Below are positions 1 through 9,243 of a stretch of DNA of 64,000 nucleotides, one piece after another (position 1 is the stretch's first letter; the number at the start of each line of letters is the position of its first letter). Origin of the DNA: Moraxella oculi. Lineage in GTDB: Bacteria; Pseudomonadota; Gammaproteobacteria; Pseudomonadales; Moraxellaceae. Below the pieces are notes generated by a model. The model was not told the origin of the DNA. It did not search any database and saw nothing but the letters and a program-made list of their open reading frames with translations. A program made the translations under genes and the position numbers. The stretch lies in contig NZ_JAMBAQ010000002.1 of assembly GCF_023336735.1 (NCBI RefSeq), positions 124,001 to 188,000 of the forward strand, in the 5' to 3' direction.

Positions 1-335
1 TTTCAACTCACAAAAAGCCAAAAATAGACACAAATCTCATCAAGATTGTTTGACTCTATCATGCCCAAAATTTTTCAAAAATACAAGCACATTTCTTAAA
101 AATTCAGATGCCTGCAATAAAAATACTCAAAAAAAGCTTTCAGTCATTACTAAAACACAGGCGAATCAATTTTTCATTGACTTTATTGGGAGCTAAAAAA
201 TCATGGCATTTCCAAAGAGTGTGCGTATTTTTTGGTAAAAATCAAATAAAACTGATTTCATTTTGGTACAAGCGTGCTACAATAAAGATTTTTTAAATCA
301 TCTCGTCCTGTTTTACTATTTTTTTGGTTCATTTT
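1..335. other. Left-edge intergenic stretch, no gene recognised
   Basis: No convincing gene is seen here. The only open frame (about 108-296, plus strand) is short, rich in Lys and Phe, and has no good ribosome binding site or family signature, so I do not call it. The region is AT-rich and probably carries the promoter of the membrane protein gene that starts at 336. Confidence 0.5.
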
Positions 336-1604
336 ATGAATTTTTTAGCACCGCGGCAGGGGTTGTTTGCCGTCATTATCATCATCAGCTTATGCTTGCA
401 TACACTGTTTTTTGTGCTGTCTGAAGAGCGTGAAAGCAAAGAGCATCAGCATATGGTCGCAACCCAAGCGGTGTCTGAGCTTGTTCAGGCATTAAAAATA
501 CCGATGGCAACAGATGATCGCATCAGCATGAGTGTCATTGCAGATAAGTACATCAAAGAAGAAAAGCTGGCTTTTGTTGGGGTGTACGATGCTGAAGATG
601 CGTTGCTTGTGCCTATGGGTAAAGAGAGTGCAGGTGGGCTTTCCTTAAAAGAGTCGGTGGTCTTGGGCAGTAATGCCTTGGGTAGTGTGGTTGTTAAAAT
701 GGATGCGGTGAACCACGCTCAAATCATCTCACGCCACTGGCTATTTTTGCTTGCTGTGACGGGCTTGCATGCGATTTTGTGGTTGATTTATGGATATTTG
801 GCGCGCCCAACTGTTCAGATGCAAACGATGATTGCCCAAAAGGTGCGTTTGGAGCTTTTGGATAAGGGCTTACTCCAACAAGTGCCTTTAACGACGGTGC
901 AGTCTCCTGATGAAGCAGACGATCAAAATGATTCGGTTTTGCAGCCATTACCAACATCATCACCAAATCACTCTGAAAGTCAGAATGCGCATGCCAAAAC
1001 AGATGTTGACGAAAGCACACCCATTACTGATAATGAAAAACTGGTGGTGCAGGTGCTGTTTGAAGATCCGCACGAGTTATTCTCAACCGTTAGCAATGAT
1101 AATAAGGTGGCTTATTTTGCCTTATGCGACCAGCTGCTTAATAAAGCGTTGTTACATCTGTTAGAATTGCCATTATTGGCGGGTGTGCAAGCCAATGTTG
1201 TCAAGGGCTATGATGAAAAAGGTGCTAAGGTTGCCTTGTATGGCAACACAACCGCAAAAGTGGCTACCGCTGCCGTATTCTTATCCAAACTCATGATGAT
1301 GCTAAACCAAGTGGTTTATGAAAAACACCGTGAAATCAAACGCGTGGCTTGGCAGGTTCGCACAACAGTAAGTCATGCCAGTGATGCTGGCATCATGCTG
1401 GATTTGTCCAAGCGTCGTCGTGAGGCACCGATGATTTTGCTTGATAAAGTCGCTCGTGATGAGGTCAAATCCTATGTTCAGCTGACTCATCTTGATGCCC
1501 CCATGTCGGTTCAAGAGCGTGAGGCTTGCAGTTTGACGAACATCACTTCTGGGGCTGCCGATCGACTGCGTAGTGTGCAAGATAAGGTTTTGTTGGAAGA
1601 TTGA
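336..1604 (+). CDS. Two-helix membrane protein with periplasmic sensor-like loop (Smp-like?)
   Basis: About 422 residues. A first hydrophobic helix lies at about residues 9-28 and a second at about 135-156, so roughly 105 residues would face the periplasm and a long C-terminal part the cytoplasm. The cytoplasmic part has a low-complexity Ser/Asp/Pro stretch (about 190-230) followed by a helical region. The layout recalls the Smp_2/AhpA-type membrane proteins of gammaproteobacteria, but I see no diagnostic motif. A TTG at 324 is in frame; the ATG at 336 is preferred because it places a normal N-terminus before the first helix. The role is unknown. Confidence 0.6.
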   Translation: MNFLAPRQGLFAVIIIISLCLHTLFFVLSEERESKEHQHMVATQAVSELVQALKIPMATDDRISMSVIADKYIKEEKLAFVGVYDAEDALLVPMGKESAGGLSLKESVVLGSNALGSVVVKMDAVNHAQIISRHWLFLLAVTGLHAILWLIYGYLARPTVQMQTMIAQKVRLELLDKGLLQQVPLTTVQSPDEADDQNDSVLQPLPTSSPNHSESQNAHAKTDVDESTPITDNEKLVVQVLFEDPHELFSTVSNDNKVAYFALCDQLLNKALLHLLELPLLAGVQANVVKGYDEKGAKVALYGNTTAKVATAAVFLSKLMMMLNQVVYEKHREIKRVAWQVRTTVSHASDAGIMLDLSKRRREAPMILLDKVARDEVKSYVQLTHLDAPMSVQEREACSLTNITSGAADRLRSVQDKVLLED

Positions 1605-1746
1605 TGGGCGAGCTTTGGGTAAATTATTCTCAAAGTCGTCATTAGTACTTGACAATTGACAAAAATACAGATATAAGGCACAAATGGTTGGTGAAAATAC
1701 GCCAGTCAATCGCTTGCAACTTAAAATCTGGACATGAGGAGTCATT

Positions 1747-1953
1747 ATGAGTGATATTGATGATTTTGACGATGACGGCTTTGAAGAAGATGCGGACGCA
1801 CAGTTGGCAGACGAGACGAAAGCCAAGCCTTTGGAAAAGCGTTTAAAAATTGATGCCTTGTTAGAGCGGCAGCGTCTAAAAAAACTTGAACAGGCTCTTG
1901 AGCAAGAAGATGATTTTGCCGATTTTGATCTTGACGATGATTTTGATGACTAA
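1747..1953 (+). CDS. Small very acidic protein, PA3496-like
   Basis: 68 residues, with Asp/Glu-rich ends and a central basic helix (KRLKIDALLERQRLKKLEQ). Acidic ends around a short charged helix of the pattern R-L-x-x-x-L-E-x-x-R-L-x-K are typical of the PA3496 family, which has been linked to envelope integrity in pseudomonads. A clear Shine-Dalgarno (GAGGAG at about 1737-1742) precedes the ATG. It is followed by a terminator, so it is probably transcribed alone or with the upstream gene. The family call is by pattern only. Confidence 0.6.
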   Translation: MSDIDDFDDDGFEEDADAQLADETKAKPLEKRLKIDALLERQRLKKLEQALEQEDDFADFDLDDDFDD

Positions 1954-2002
1954 ATATGGTGAGTTGTTGATTTGTCGTGATTTGGTGAAGCAAAAATATC
2001 AT

Positions 2003-2035
2003 AAGGCTTTTATCTGGGTGATATGAGCCTTTTTT
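2003..2035 (+). terminator. Rho-independent terminator after the acidic small gene
   Basis: Stem AAGGCT(2003-2008)/AGCCTT(2026-2031), extended inside by TATC/GATA, followed by a T run to 2035. Confidence 0.75.
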
Positions 2036-2080
2036 GTGATGAAGCCATTTTAAAACCCCAAATGAATTAAGAGAATGCGT

Positions 2081-2602
2081 ATGAACAAGCAAGAACTATT
2101 TGACTACCTACATTCAGATGCTAATCAACTGGGTCTTGATCCGATTGCGGCTCATGGATTTTTGACTGCGACGGTGGTTGGTAAGCCTCTGCCAAATTGG
2201 CTGTCAGCTTTTTTTGAAGGTGCGGATAAACAAGTGCCAACCGAGGTTAAAGAGGCTTTGATTGCCTGGCAACAAGAACTCTACGACACCCTAAAAGCCG
2301 AAGAGCCAATCGAGTTGCCATTCGATGCCAGTGAAGAGGCGGAGGACTTTAGTGAAGAGGGTGATTTGGCGGCATGGGCGATAGGTTTTGTCGATGCGAT
2401 GTACTCAGATGAGAAGGTTGATTGGTTTGATGATGAGGACGCCGAGGAGGATGTGGCGATGCTGACGCTGCCCATGGTGCTGTTGTCTGGCATTGATCCT
2501 GATATGGATGAGATGCGTGATGAAGAGACATTGGCACAAATGGCGAATGCTCTGGAGGATAATATTACGGAGTTATTTTTATTGTTTCATACCGATGAGT
2601 GA
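2081..2602 (+). CDS. YecA/YgfB family (UPF0149) protein
   Basis: About 173 residues. The N-terminal pattern A-H-G-F-L-T-A, then P-N-W-L-x-x-F-F, and an acidic C-terminal half with W-A-x-G-F are typical of the YecA/YgfB fold. In Pseudomonas, YgfB is a small helical protein that modulates transcription of stress and peptidoglycan-recycling genes; here the role is not known. Start choice: an ATG at 2075 directly abuts the AAGAGA at 2069-2074, so the ATG at 2081, with normal spacing, is preferred. A SEC-C zinc motif, found in some family members, is absent. Confidence 0.8.
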   Translation: MNKQELFDYLHSDANQLGLDPIAAHGFLTATVVGKPLPNWLSAFFEGADKQVPTEVKEALIAWQQELYDTLKAEEPIELPFDASEEAEDFSEEGDLAAWAIGFVDAMYSDEKVDWFDDEDAEEDVAMLTLPMVLLSGIDPDMDEMRDEETLAQMANALEDNITELFLLFHTDE

Positions 2603-2668
2603 TGGTATGGACATGTGTCAGCATGATTGAATGCTAGTTATGTTTTTTTTGATTGTTTAAGGAGAATT

Positions 2669-3025
2669 ATGCAGCTATCCAATTTGGAACATTTACCTAA
2701 CCACATCATCACTGAAAGATTGGATGTGGTCTATGGCAGTACGGTACGCAGCAAGCATGTCGGTAAGGATTTTTTAGCCAGTCTAAAAAACATCGTGGGT
2801 GGTGAGTTGGTCGCCTACACAGAACTGTTGGAGGAAGCGCGACAGGAGGCCTTGGATCGTATGGTGGCTAAAGCCCAAGCGTTGGGTGCTGATGCGGTGG
2901 TGGGCATACGCTTTTCTACTTCTAATATCGCAGCAGGTGCGTCTGAAATCTTTGTTTATGGTACAGCTGTTAAAGTACGAAAGAATCTTTCATCATCTGG
3001 TCAAAGCTTGACGCCGTTTGAATGA
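2669..3025 (+). CDS. YbjQ/UPF0145 heavy-metal-binding-like protein
   Basis: About 118 residues, the usual length of the YbjQ family (PF01906). Family signatures visible: S-T-V-R, the K-N-I-V-G-G-E-L-x-x-Y-T-E-L-L-E-E-A-R-x-x-A core, and A-x-x-x-G-A-D-A-V-V-G-I-R-F near the C-terminus. Members form pentamers and have no firmly known function. The ATG at 2669 has AAGGAG just upstream; the in-frame ATG at 2627 has none and would add 14 atypical residues. The next gene is a second, divergent copy of the fold. Confidence 0.85.
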   Translation: MQLSNLEHLPNHIITERLDVVYGSTVRSKHVGKDFLASLKNIVGGELVAYTELLEEARQEALDRMVAKAQALGADAVVGIRFSTSNIAAGASEIFVYGTAVKVRKNLSSSGQSLTPFE

Positions 3026-3035
3026 GTTTGGCGAC

Positions 3036-3488
3036 ATGATGGACTTTATTGAGTTACTCTTAAAAAACATACAAATAACGATTTCGGTGATCTTACTCAT
3101 CATAGGCTGGTGTTTTGGTAGGGTTAATGAGCGTAAACATCTTGTCAAACTTGATGCTGATGAACAAAGTTTGACACACATTATTGTCTCAAATGAGCGA
3201 CTTTATATGCCCAAAGTTCTTGGTGATGGCGTTTTGGTCATGGGTGGTGTTTGTGTTGCTCAAGATAGATTTAAGCTGATTTCTGCCATTTTCCTAAGTT
3301 TTTTTGGCAAAAATCTGACGGTGTATGAAAGTCTTTTAGAGCGTAGTCGCCGTGAGGCTGTGATACGCATGAAGCGTCAAGCAAGTGAGTTAGGCTATGA
3401 CCACATCTATGGCGTACGCATCGAAACCTCAATGGTTGATGGTGGTGGGGTGGAGGTGCTGGCGTATGGGACGGCGGTTCGATGTTAA
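3036..3488 (+). CDS. Membrane-anchored YbjQ-like protein
   Basis: About 150 residues. It begins with a hydrophobic helix (about 8-26), followed by a YbjQ-like domain (S-L-L-E-R-S-R-R-E-A, G-Y-D-H-I-Y-G-V-R-I-E-T-S, A-Y-G-T-A-V). It is clearly related to the preceding gene and lies 10 bp after it, so the pair looks like a duplication in which one copy gained a membrane anchor. The start could be ATG 3036 or 3039; a TTG at 3018 overlaps the previous gene and is less likely. A terminator follows. Confidence 0.75.
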   Translation: MMDFIELLLKNIQITISVILLIIGWCFGRVNERKHLVKLDADEQSLTHIIVSNERLYMPKVLGDGVLVMGGVCVAQDRFKLISAIFLSFFGKNLTVYESLLERSRREAVIRMKRQASELGYDHIYGVRIETSMVDGGGVEVLAYGTAVRC

Positions 3489-3512
3489 GTGTTATTTGTT
3501 GATGTGAATCAT

Positions 3513-3545
3513 GCCCTAGCCATATGCTGGCTGGGGCGTTGTTTT
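3513..3545 (+). terminator. Terminator after the YbjQ pair
   Basis: Hairpin GCCCTAGCC(3513-3521)/GGCTGGGGC(3529-3537), with one G-T-type wobble, followed by GTTGTTTTT. Confidence 0.65.
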
Positions 3546-3550
3546 TGGTA

Positions 3551-3580
3551 TTGGTCAAAATATTCATTACCTACTATAAT
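3551..3580 (+). promoter_or_regulatory. Candidate sigma-70 promoter of valS
   Basis: TTGGTC at 3551-3556 and TATAAT at 3575-3580 with an 18-bp spacer, about 70 bp before the valS start. Confidence 0.6.
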
Positions 3581-3648
3581 TTTTATTACAGTTTTGTTAG
3601 AATAACTGGTATTTTTTTATTCATTTATTAGCATGTTTTGGAGTTGTT

Positions 3649-6495
3649 GTGAGTATTTTAGATAAAATGTCGTCAAGTTATGCCCCCAATATGATTGAGT
3701 CAGGTAGATATGAAGCTTGGGAAAACACAGGGTATTTTAAACCGAACTTATCTTTATCGTCTGCTTTCTCTATTGCCACGCCACCGCCCAATGTAACAGG
3801 CTCACTTCACATGGGGCATGGATTTAACAACACCATTATGGATGCACTCATTCGTTATCACCGCATGATGGGAAAATCCACACTGTTGCAAGGTGGCACT
3901 GACCATGCAGGTATCGCAACACAAATGGTGGTAGAACGCCAATTAGCTTTACAAGGCATTTCTCGTCATGATTTAGGGCGTGAAAAATTTTTAGAAAAAG
4001 TGTGGGAGTGGAAAGTGCAATCAGGTGGTACGATTACGGAGCAAATCCGTCGTTTAGGCACAAGTGTTGATTGGTCGCGTGAACGATTTACGATGGATGA
4101 AGGGCTATCTAATGCTGTGAAAGAAGTATTTGTACGGCTTTATGATGAAGGCCTGATTTATCGTAAAAAACGCCTTGTCAATTGGGATATTAAACTTCAA
4201 ACTGCCATTTCAGATTTAGAAGTAGAAAACCGTGATGAAAAAGGTTTTATGTATCATGTTCGCTATCCTTTTGTCAAAGGGCAAACGGACGCCAATGGGG
4301 AAAGCCTTGACGGTCAATATATGCACATTGCCACCACTCGTCCAGAGACGATTTTGGCGGACGGCTGTTTGGCGGTACACCCTGATGACACACGCTATAC
4401 GCACCTTTTGGGTAAAATGGTTCATGTGCCACTGACCGACCGTACCATTCCTGTGTTGGCTGACCCTTATCCTGACCCAGAATTTGGTACGGGTTGCGTA
4501 AAAATCACTCCTGCTCACGATTTTAATGACTATGAAGTGGGTGAACGCCACGACATTGAAATCATCAATTTGATGAATTTGGACGGTACAATGAACGAAA
4601 ATGCACCGTCTAATTATCAAGGGCTTGACCGTTTTGAGGCTCGCACCAAAATCATTGAAGATTTACAAACGCACGGCTTTTTAGAAAAAATTGAACCCCA
4701 TGAATTAAAACGCCCTTATGGTGATAGAAGTGGCGTGGTGATTGAGCCATTACTCACCGACCAATGGTATGTCAAAATTGATACACTTGCCAAACCTGCT
4801 ATTGATGCAGTGGAAAATGGTGATATTAAATTTGTGCCAGAACAATATACCAATATGTATATGGCGTGGATGCGTGATATTAAAGATTGGTGTATTTCTC
4901 GCCAATTGTGGTGGGGACACCGCATTCCTGCGTGGTATGATGACAATGGCAATTTTTATGTGGGACGAGATGAAAATGAAGTTCGCCAAAAATATCATTT
5001 AGGCGATATCAATTTACGCCAAGATGAAGATGTGCTAGATACTTGGTTTTCATCAGCCCTTTGGACATTTAGTACGCTTGGTTGGACAGGCACGGACAAA
5101 GATTTTGATAATGAAATCCTACAAAAATTCCACCCTACTGATGTGCTTGTAACAGGCTTTGACATCATTTTCTTTTGGGTTGCCAGAATGATAATGATGA
5201 CTTTGCATTTTGTTAAAGATAAAGACGGCAAATCGCAAGTTCCGTTCAAAACTGTCTATGTACATGGCTTAGTGCGTGATGGTGAAGGCAAAAAAATGAG
5301 TAAATCAAAGGGTAATGTATTAGACCCTCTTGATTTAATAGACGGCATTGATTTAGAAAGTTTGGTTGCCAAACGCACCACCGGACTAATGAATCCCAAA
5401 GATGCTGTTAAGATTGAAAAAGCAACTCGTAAAGAATTCTCAGAAGGTATTCTTGCTTATGGCACGGATGCGTTACGCTTTACCTTTGCAAGTCTTGCTA
5501 GCACAGGAAGAGACATCAACTTTGACCTTAAGCGTGTAGAGGGTTACCGCAATTTTTGTAACAAAATTTGGAACGCCAGCCGTTTTGTGCTGATGAATGT
5601 GGACGGTAAAGCCATTCATCAAGACGCAAAACCAGAACTTTGGGAATTGCCAGAGCAATGGATCATCAGCCGATTACAAAAATGTGAGCAAGCGGTGAAT
5701 TTCGCCTTTGAAACCTATCGCTTGGACTTGGCAAGTCAAGCCATTTACGATTTTATTTGGAATGAATACTGCGATTGGTATGTAGAACTGAGTAAAGCCG
5801 TTTTAAACGATGCGAATGCTAGCGATGAACGCAAAGCCCAGATTCGTTATGTATTATTGTCGGTATTGGAAACCGCATTGCGGTTAACCCACCCGCTTAT
5901 GCCGTTTATTACGGAAGAAATTTGGCAAGCGCTTGCACCGATGATTGGACGAGGCGGTAAGACGATTATGCTGGCTGATTATCCAATGACTAATGAAAGT
6001 TACATTAATGAGCAGGCTGAAAACGATATGGCGTGGCTACAAGGCTTAATCGGAGCGGTGCGTAATATTCGTGGCGAAATGAATTTGGGCAATAGCGTCA
6101 AATTGCCTGTGCTACTACAAAACATCAATGACAGCGAAAAAGCACAAATCAAGCGTATTGAAACTTTATTTAAAGCTCTTGCTAAGGTAGAGAGTTTGGC
6201 ATTTTTGGGTAACGATGAAAAAGCCCCGCTGTCGTCCTCATCGGTGGTAGGCAATGCGGTGGTGTTTGTGCCAATGAAAGGCTTAATTGACCCACAAAAA
6301 GAATTGATACGACTCCAAAAAGAGCTGGATAAACTCACCAAACAATACGAGCAAATCAAAACCAAACTTGCTAATGAAGCCTTTGTCGCCAAAGCCCCTG
6401 CTAATGTGGTTTCGGCTGAGAAAGAGAAATTAGCAGAATTGGAAGGACAGATTGGGAAAGTTAGGCAGAGTGTGGGGGAGATTGAGGGGCTTTAA
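3649..6495 (+). CDS. valS: Valyl-tRNA synthetase
   Basis: 948 residues, the usual size for bacterial ValRS. It charges tRNA-Val with valine in the cytoplasm. The class I signatures are present: HMGH at residues 54-57 within [13 protein letters not shown], and KMSKS at about 549-553. The editing domain that removes mischarged threonine lies between them (T-T-R-P-E-T at about 230). The C-terminus has the coiled-coil arm typical of ValRS (about 880-948, Lys/Leu/Gln-rich). The start is a GTG at 3649; the next ATG (3667) would lose little, so the start is not certain. No damage is seen. Confidence 0.97.
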   Translation: MSILDKMSSSYAPNMIESGRYEAWENTGYFKPNLSLSSAFSIATPPPNVTGSLHMGHGFNNTIMDALIRYHRMMGKSTLLQGGTDHAGIATQMVVERQLALQGISRHDLGREKFLEKVWEWKVQSGGTITEQIRRLGTSVDWSRERFTMDEGLSNAVKEVFVRLYDEGLIYRKKRLVNWDIKLQTAISDLEVENRDEKGFMYHVRYPFVKGQTDANGESLDGQYMHIATTRPETILADGCLAVHPDDTRYTHLLGKMVHVPLTDRTIPVLADPYPDPEFGTGCVKITPAHDFNDYEVGERHDIEIINLMNLDGTMNENAPSNYQGLDRFEARTKIIEDLQTHGFLEKIEPHELKRPYGDRSGVVIEPLLTDQWYVKIDTLAKPAIDAVENGDIKFVPEQYTNMYMAWMRDIKDWCISRQLWWGHRIPAWYDDNGNFYVGRDENEVRQKYHLGDINLRQDEDVLDTWFSSALWTFSTLGWTGTDKDFDNEILQKFHPTDVLVTGFDIIFFWVARMIMMTLHFVKDKDGKSQVPFKTVYVHGLVRDGEGKKMSKSKGNVLDPLDLIDGIDLESLVAKRTTGLMNPKDAVKIEKATRKEFSEGILAYGTDALRFTFASLASTGRDINFDLKRVEGYRNFCNKIWNASRFVLMNVDGKAIHQDAKPELWELPEQWIISRLQKCEQAVNFAFETYRLDLASQAIYDFIWNEYCDWYVELSKAVLNDANASDERKAQIRYVLLSVLETALRLTHPLMPFITEEIWQALAPMIGRGGKTIMLADYPMTNESYINEQAENDMAWLQGLIGAVRNIRGEMNLGNSVKLPVLLQNINDSEKAQIKRIETLFKALAKVESLAFLGNDEKAPLSSSSVVGNAVVFVPMKGLIDPQKELIRLQKELDKLTKQYEQIKTKLANEAFVAKAPANVVSAEKEKLAELEGQIGKVRQSVGEIEGL

Positions 6496-6503
6496 ATCAA
6501 AAA

Positions 6504-6536
6504 AAGCAAATAGATCATTATGTGATCTATTTGCTT
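6504..6536. terminator. 14-bp perfect hairpin after valS
   Basis: AAGCAAATAGATCA (6504-6517) pairs perfectly with 6523-6536 around a 5-base loop. A-rich sequence lies on the left, so the T run is on the minus-strand reading; on the plus strand it can still act as a weaker terminator. Each arm carries a GATC site. Confidence 0.6.
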
Positions 6537-6565
6537 AATAGTGTTAATTTGAGTGATAAAAATAG

Positions 6566-6784
6566 ATGAAACCTTTTTTAAAGTGGGCTGGCGGAAAAAC
6601 ATCTTTGATTGGTGAAATTCAAAAACGCTTGCCTGATTATGTTTATACACAAGACTTTTGTTTGATAGAGCCTTTTGTTGGCGGCGGAGCAGTTTGCTTA
6701 TGGGCATTGTCGCAGTTGCCATATCTTAAAAAGCTAATTATCAATGATTATAATGCCGATTTAATCAATGTTTACTCACATTAG
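6566..6784 (+). pseudogene. N-terminal remnant of a Dam/DpnM-type GATC adenine methylase
   Basis: Only 72 residues remain of a protein normally about 270-285 long. They carry F-L-K-W-A-G-G-K-T (residues 4-12, AdoMet-binding motif region), E-P-F-V-G-G-G-A-V (36-44, motif I) and [11 protein letters not shown], all diagnostic of alpha-class GATC N6-adenine methylases such as Dam, DpnM and MboA. Homology stops at N-V-Y-S-H, before the catalytic D-P-P-Y and the target-recognition region, so it cannot methylate. What follows is about 160 bp of noncoding DNA and then a DpnI gene. I infer that the rest was lost when the DpnI cassette replaced a DpnII/MboI-like cassette. Confidence 0.85.
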
Positions 6785-6945
6785 CTCTAATCTTTAAAAG
6801 ATAAACAAAGTATTGGGTTTATTATTTTTATTTGACTGTCATTTTAATTCAGTGGATTGTGATGTTTGTGAAATGACATTCAATTAGATTGGATATGGGT
6901 AGATGCTATAAAAAGATAAAGAGAGTATAGGGCATGTAAAAGACG

Positions 6946-7725
6946 ATGAATTTATATTTTGATAAAAACTTAGCAAATGAATACATTAGTAAGGCTCAAA
7001 TTGCAAGAGTTTTAACTGAAAATTGGGTGTTGAATAACTCATATTGTCCCAAATGCGGAAATCTGCCATTATCTGAATTTGAGAACAATCGACCTGTTGC
7101 TGATTTTTACTGTCAAAATTGCCTCGAAGAATTTGAGTTAAAAAGTAAAAATGGTCGTTTGCCCAATGTGATAACAGACGGTGCTTATGCAACGATGATA
7201 GAGCGTATCAACGCTAATAACAGCCCAAACTTTTTCTTCTTAACTTATGATAAACAGTGCCGAGTTAATGATTTTTTGATTATACCAAAACAATTTTTTA
7301 CTCCAAGTATTATTATCAAAAGAAAGCCTTTGTCGCCCAATGCAAGGCGTGCAGGCTGGGTTGGATGCAATATTGATATATCCAATGTTGTTGATTTTGG
7401 TAAAATTTTCTTGGTCAAAAATTCTCAAATAATTAATCAAAATTTGGTGCAAGAACATTTTAATAATACCTTATTTATTCGCACTAAGAATATAGAGTCA
7501 AGAGGTTGGATATTGGACATAATGATGTGTATAGATAGTATTTCAAAAGATACTTTTAACCTAAAAGATATTTATGATTTTGAAGAGATATTAAAAATAA
7601 AATACCCAAACAATAACTTTATTAAAGATAAAATTAGACAGCAGTTGCAAATTTTGAGAGATAAAGGATTGATTGAATTCGTTGCCCGTGGTCGATATAA
7701 AAAGGTAAAATATGCAAGCCTATAA
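6946..7725 (+). CDS. dpnC: DpnI-type restriction endonuclease, cuts methylated GATC
   Basis: 259 residues, close to the 254 of pneumococcal DpnI, and collinear with it by recall throughout. DpnI-type enzymes cut G-m6A-TC in DNA from cells with Dam methylation. The catalytic pattern D53-x10-E64-x-K66 (PD-(D/E)xK fold) and zinc ligands C34, C37, C56 and C59 are present; N-N-R-P-V-A-D-F-Y-C is nearly unchanged. The C-terminal winged-helix (about 185-259, including R-Q-Q-L-Q-I-L-R-D-K) is the second methyl-adenine reader. It overlaps dpnD by 14 bp. The gene is more AT-rich than its neighbours, suggesting transfer. A host with this enzyme should have no GATC adenine methylation. Confidence 0.95.
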   Translation: MNLYFDKNLANEYISKAQIARVLTENWVLNNSYCPKCGNLPLSEFENNRPVADFYCQNCLEEFELKSKNGRLPNVITDGAYATMIERINANNSPNFFFLTYDKQCRVNDFLIIPKQFFTPSIIIKRKPLSPNARRAGWVGCNIDISNVVDFGKIFLVKNSQIINQNLVQEHFNNTLFIRTKNIESRGWILDIMMCIDSISKDTFNLKDIYDFEEILKIKYPNNNFIKDKIRQQLQILRDKGLIEFVARGRYKKVKYASL

Positions 7726-7882
7726 AATACAACTTCAAGAGACTTTATCAAAAATTATTGAGGTTCAGGCAAGTAACATTGATGAAGCCATTCGTATCGT
7801 ACAAGAATCCTATCAAAATGAAGATATTGTACTGGATTGGGGTGATTTTGTTTTGGTGGAATTTAATGATGTTTCTGATTAA
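7712..7882 (+). CDS. dpnD: DpnD/PcfM family small protein
   Basis: 56 residues, starting at an ATG inside the 3' end of dpnC. The pattern Y-K-I-Q-L-x-E-T-L-S-K-I-I-E-V-x-A then D-E-A-I-x-x-V-x-x-x-Y and E-D-I-V-L-D-x-x-D-F-V-x-V-E-F fits the DpnD family. In Streptococcus pneumoniae, dpnC and dpnD form the DpnI cassette; DpnD has no known biochemical function. Its presence here, in the same order and overlapping as in pneumococcus, shows that the cassette was acquired as a unit. Confidence 0.88.
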   Translation: MQAYKIQLQETLSKIIEVQASNIDEAIRIVQESYQNEDIVLDWGDFVLVEFNDVSD

Positions 7883-7902
7883 AAATTACTTCGTATTTCT
7901 CT

Positions 7903-8325
7903 TGTCGGTATTTCACCTATTCCGCTGAGTGGATTATATGGGCAAGAAAAAATCCAAAAATACCACATTATTTTAACTATGATTTGATGAAAAGATTAAA
8001 TGCCAATAAACAGCAAAAAGATGTTTGGCGATTGCTCGCAGTAAGTGGCTGGGAAAAGACACAAGGGGAACATCCAACCCAAAAACCACTTGGACTTTTG
8101 TCAAGAATTATTTTAGCCTCTACCCAAAAAGGTGATTTGATAGTAGATCCATTTTCAGGGTCTGGTACAACAGGCATTGCGGCAACTTTACTGGATAGAA
8201 ATTATATTGGCATTGAGCAAGAATTGGGATTTTTGGAATTATCAAAAAGGCGTTATCAAGCAATTACCCCAAGCCTAAAAAATGAATTTAAACAAAAAGT
8301 TCGCACACAGATTAGTGTAATTTAG
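7903..8325 (+). pseudogene. C-terminal remnant of a DpnA/MboC-type adenine methylase
   Basis: The frame is open through 7903-8325, though no sensible start exists. It reads A-E-W-I-I-W-A-R-K-N-P-K, then N-Y-D-L-M-K, D-V-W-R-L, H-P-T-Q-K-P-L-G-L-L, and D-P-F-S-G-S-G-T-T-G-I-A-A. This is the C-terminal half of a beta-class N6-adenine methylase, the second methylase of DpnII/MboI-like cassettes. Motif I (F-S-G-S-G) is kept, but the N-terminal half with the catalytic D-P-P-Y is missing. Homology begins about 20 bp after the dpnD stop, which places the right cassette junction there. Its 3' end overlaps the convergent HDAC-like gene by 14 bp. Confidence 0.85.
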
Positions 8326-9235
8326 TCACTTTTGGATTTTTCACCACCCCAAACACCACACCATGCCCCTCTACAATGACATCAATATCAGGGGCGTAGC
8401 CACCGCCCATGACCACCGACATTGGGATTTGCCGATCAAGCATCGTCTTGACCACATACTGCTCTCGCTCATACAGCCCATTCATCGTCAGATCGATTCG
8501 CCCAAGTCTGTCATCAGCAAGTACATCTACGCCAGCTTGATAGAAAACAAAATCAGGATTAAAGTCATCAAGCACTTTGGGTAAATGGTGGCTTAATAAA
8601 CGCAAATACTCATCATCGCCTGTGTTGTCAGCCAAGCCAATATCCAAATCCGACTTTGGTTTATGATAAGGGTAGTTTTTCTCGCCGTGCATACTCATCA
8701 CAAAGACATTGGCATTATCCGCCATGATGGATGCATTGCCGTTGCCCTGATGGACATCTAGGTCAAGGATTAAAATGCGTTTGGCAAGTGATTGATTTAA
8801 TAGCACATGACTTGCCACACAGACATCATTTAAGACACAAAAGCCCTCGCCACTGTCTGCAAAAGCGTGGTGCGTTCCACCTGAAGTAGAAAAACTGATG
8901 CCGTCCGTGAGTGCGTATTTGGCACAGGCGATTGTCGCTCCCACCACCAGCCGTTCACGGTCGATCAGCTTTTTATTCATGGGTAAGCCGATTTTGCGGG
9001 CTTCTTTGGGCGATAAAGTCAAATCATCTAACGCTTGCCAATACTCTGCCGTATGCGTGGTTAAGATTTCATCAATCGTTGCCATTGGCGGAATGAAAAA
9101 CTGACTGGGCATAGCAATACCGTCCACCAATAATTTTTGGGGTAGTCGCTCATATTTTGCCATTGGGAAGCGATGATTCTCTGGCAATGACAAGCAAAAA
9201 TCAGGATGATGTGCGATTTTAACTGATTTATACAT
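8312..9235 (-). CDS. Histone deacetylase-like (class IV/AcuC-type) amidohydrolase
   Basis: 307 residues, the size of short bacterial HDAC-fold proteins that remove acyl groups from small amides or proteins using a zinc ion. Visible core: S-G-G-T-H-H-A-F (about 118-125, paired active-site His), G-F-C-V-L-N-D-V, then L-D-L-D-V-H-Q-G-N-G (Asp and His zinc ligands) and A-G-V-D-V-L-x-D-D-R-L-G (third ligand). The sequence is nearer to HDAC11-like class IV members than to acetoin-utilisation AcuC. The natural substrate is unknown. It lies 8 bp downstream of the YbjN-like gene on the same strand and may be cotranscribed with it. Confidence 0.88.
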   Translation of the reverse strand: MYKSVKIAHHPDFCLSLPENHRFPMAKYERLPQKLLVDGIAMPSQFFIPPMATIDEILTTHTAEYWQALDDLTLSPKEARKIGLPMNKKLIDRERLVVGATIACAKYALTDGISFSTSGGTHHAFADSGEGFCVLNDVCVASHVLLNQSLAKRILILDLDVHQGNGNASIMADNANVFVMSMHGEKNYPYHKPKSDLDIGLADNTGDDEYLRLLSHHLPKVLDDFNPDFVFYQAGVDVLADDRLGRIDLTMNGLYEREQYVVKTMLDRQIPMSVVMGGGYAPDIDVIVEGHGVVFGVVKNPKVTKLH

Positions 9236-9243
9236 AAAAAAAT

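Noticed and set aside
108-296. A 62-codon frame at the left edge
   Set aside because: Composition is like random AT-rich DNA and no binding site precedes it.
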